Source of the DNA: SZUA-365 sp034002405
GTDB taxonomy: Bacteria > Bacteroidota > Ignavibacteria > SZUA-365
Direction: 5' to 3'
Assembly: GCA_034002405.1 (NCBI GenBank)
Contig: JAVFAS010000006.1
Coordinates: 1-64,000, forward strand
Length of the DNA stretch: 64,000 nucleotides
Below are positions 63,454-64,000 of this stretch, one piece after another. A program made the translations under genes and the position numbers. Below the pieces are notes generated by a model, which saw nothing but the letters and a program-made list of their open reading frames with translations, made no database searches and had not been told where the DNA came from. The first letter of the stretch is position 1. The number at the start of each line of letters is the position of its first letter.

Positions 63454-64000
63454 TCATGCGACCTCCGCCACGCCCGCCTCGATGCGAAGCGTCCGGTTTC
63501 CGGGGTGATCCTGCGGAAAATGCCGCAGCGTGGCCCGGCTTGCCGAGGTGATGAAGGTTTGCCCGAGGCCGCCGACCAGACGCAGCACGTTGGCCAGGCG
63601 GTCGTCGTCGAGTTCGCTGAACACGTCATCGAGCAGAAGCAGCGGTGGTTCGTCGAGCCCGGCTTCGAGATACCGGTACTCGGCGAGTTTCAGTGAAATC
63701 AACACCGTCTTGTGCTGGCCCTGCGAGGCATGCGCGCGAATGTCGTGCCCGTTCAGCAGTACCTCCAACTCGTCGCGATGCGGTCCCGCTGTTGTCGTGC
63801 CACGGCGGACATCCGTGTCGAAGCGACGCTGGAGTTCGGCATGATACAACGCGATGGCATTGGGATCCGTGGGATCGATGTCCACGGACGACTGATAGCG
63901 CAGCGCCACATCCTCGCGCTCGGGGATCATGCCGTCCATCGCTTCGCGGAGGTACGGGACGAACGCGTCAACGAACGCGTACCGGTGCCGGAGAATGCGC
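63454..64000 (-). CDS. recF: DNA replication and repair protein RecF, 5' part outside the window
   Basis: The C-terminal 182 codons are visible. Signature region ASQGQHKTVLISLKLAEY and Walker B LLLLDDVFSELDDDR, then the D-loop and SASR; the stop is at 63454. The Walker A N-terminus lies to the right of the window. RecF loads RecA at gaps through RecOR. In many bacteria it sits next to dnaN and gyrB at the origin. Confidence 0.93.
   Translation of the reverse strand, partial: RILRHRYAFVDAFVPYLREAMDGMIPEREDVALRYQSSVDIDPTDPNAIALYHAELQRRFDTDVRRGTTTAGPHRDELEVLLNGHDIRAHASQGQHKTVLISLKLAEYRYLEAGLDEPPLLLLDDVFSELDDDRLANVLRLVGGLGQTFITSASRATLRHFPQDHPGNRTLRIEAGVAEVA

Overview
The window is GC-rich (about 60% or more) and protein-dense. 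It looks like part of the chromosome of an uncultured, high-GC member of the Bacteroidota/Ignavibacteriota/Chlorobiota group. The evidence is: secreted proteins ending in type IX secretion (T9SS)-style C-terminal domains with NYPNPF motifs, a PorV/PorQ-family protein, SusC-like TonB receptors with an N-terminal carboxypeptidase-regulatory domain, GWxTD and DUF3078-like proteins, and AT-rich promoter boxes (TATATTG/TATCTTG) resembling the Bacteroidota -7 element. A run of exactly 100 N at 50963-51062 shows this is a scaffolded draft assembly. No rRNA, tRNA or CRISPR array was found.

Layout. 1-380: a truncated IS110-type transposase and a hairpin. 380-6297 (minus): PIG-L-type deacetylase, a large exported protein of unknown function and an M16 zinc peptidase. 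6494-11507 (plus): a cyclic-nucleotide-binding/aspartase fusion and a secreted GH13 alpha-amylase-like enzyme. 11556-16878 (minus): ABC-2 exporter (ATPase and permease) with a DUF3078-like outer-membrane protein, then a Ycf48-like propeller protein. 17039-19643 (plus): znuACB zinc importer with 4-bp overlaps between genes. 20281-35734 (plus): a secretome block holding two large sorted proteins, a small lipoprotein resembling the M4-protease inhibitor emfourin, an M4 metalloprotease, and a cassette of lipoprotein, TonB receptor, PorV-like protein and NHL-propeller lipoprotein. 35738-37499 (minus): sixA and an HD-PycTM protein. 37788-49043: an Omp85-type barrel with a kinase-like N-terminus, a ZnuD-like receptor with a lipoprotein, folE-mazG, asd, and a zincin/TolB-propeller/barrel protein. 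49222-54741 (plus): amidohydrolase (interrupted by the gap), a pair of related exported proteins, and a coiled-coil outer-membrane barrel.

54743-64000 is one long minus-strand run: recF (cut by the window edge), DUF721, mnmE, gyrB, GWxTD protein, pdxA, ftsE and an exonuclease/GIY-YIG fusion, with gaps of 44 bp or less. recF and gyrB suggest that dnaA/dnaN and the origin lie to the right of the window.

Themes: cell-envelope and secreted functions dominate; zinc recurs (ZnuABC, a ZnuD-like receptor, M4, M16, HExxH and PIG-L enzymes, zinc-dependent FolE); and several multidomain fusions are worth testing. The best candidates for under-described biology are the emfourin-like lipoprotein/M4 pair, the kinase-like Omp85 protein, the nucleotide-sensing aspartase fusion, the folE-MazG pair and the HD-PycTM protein.
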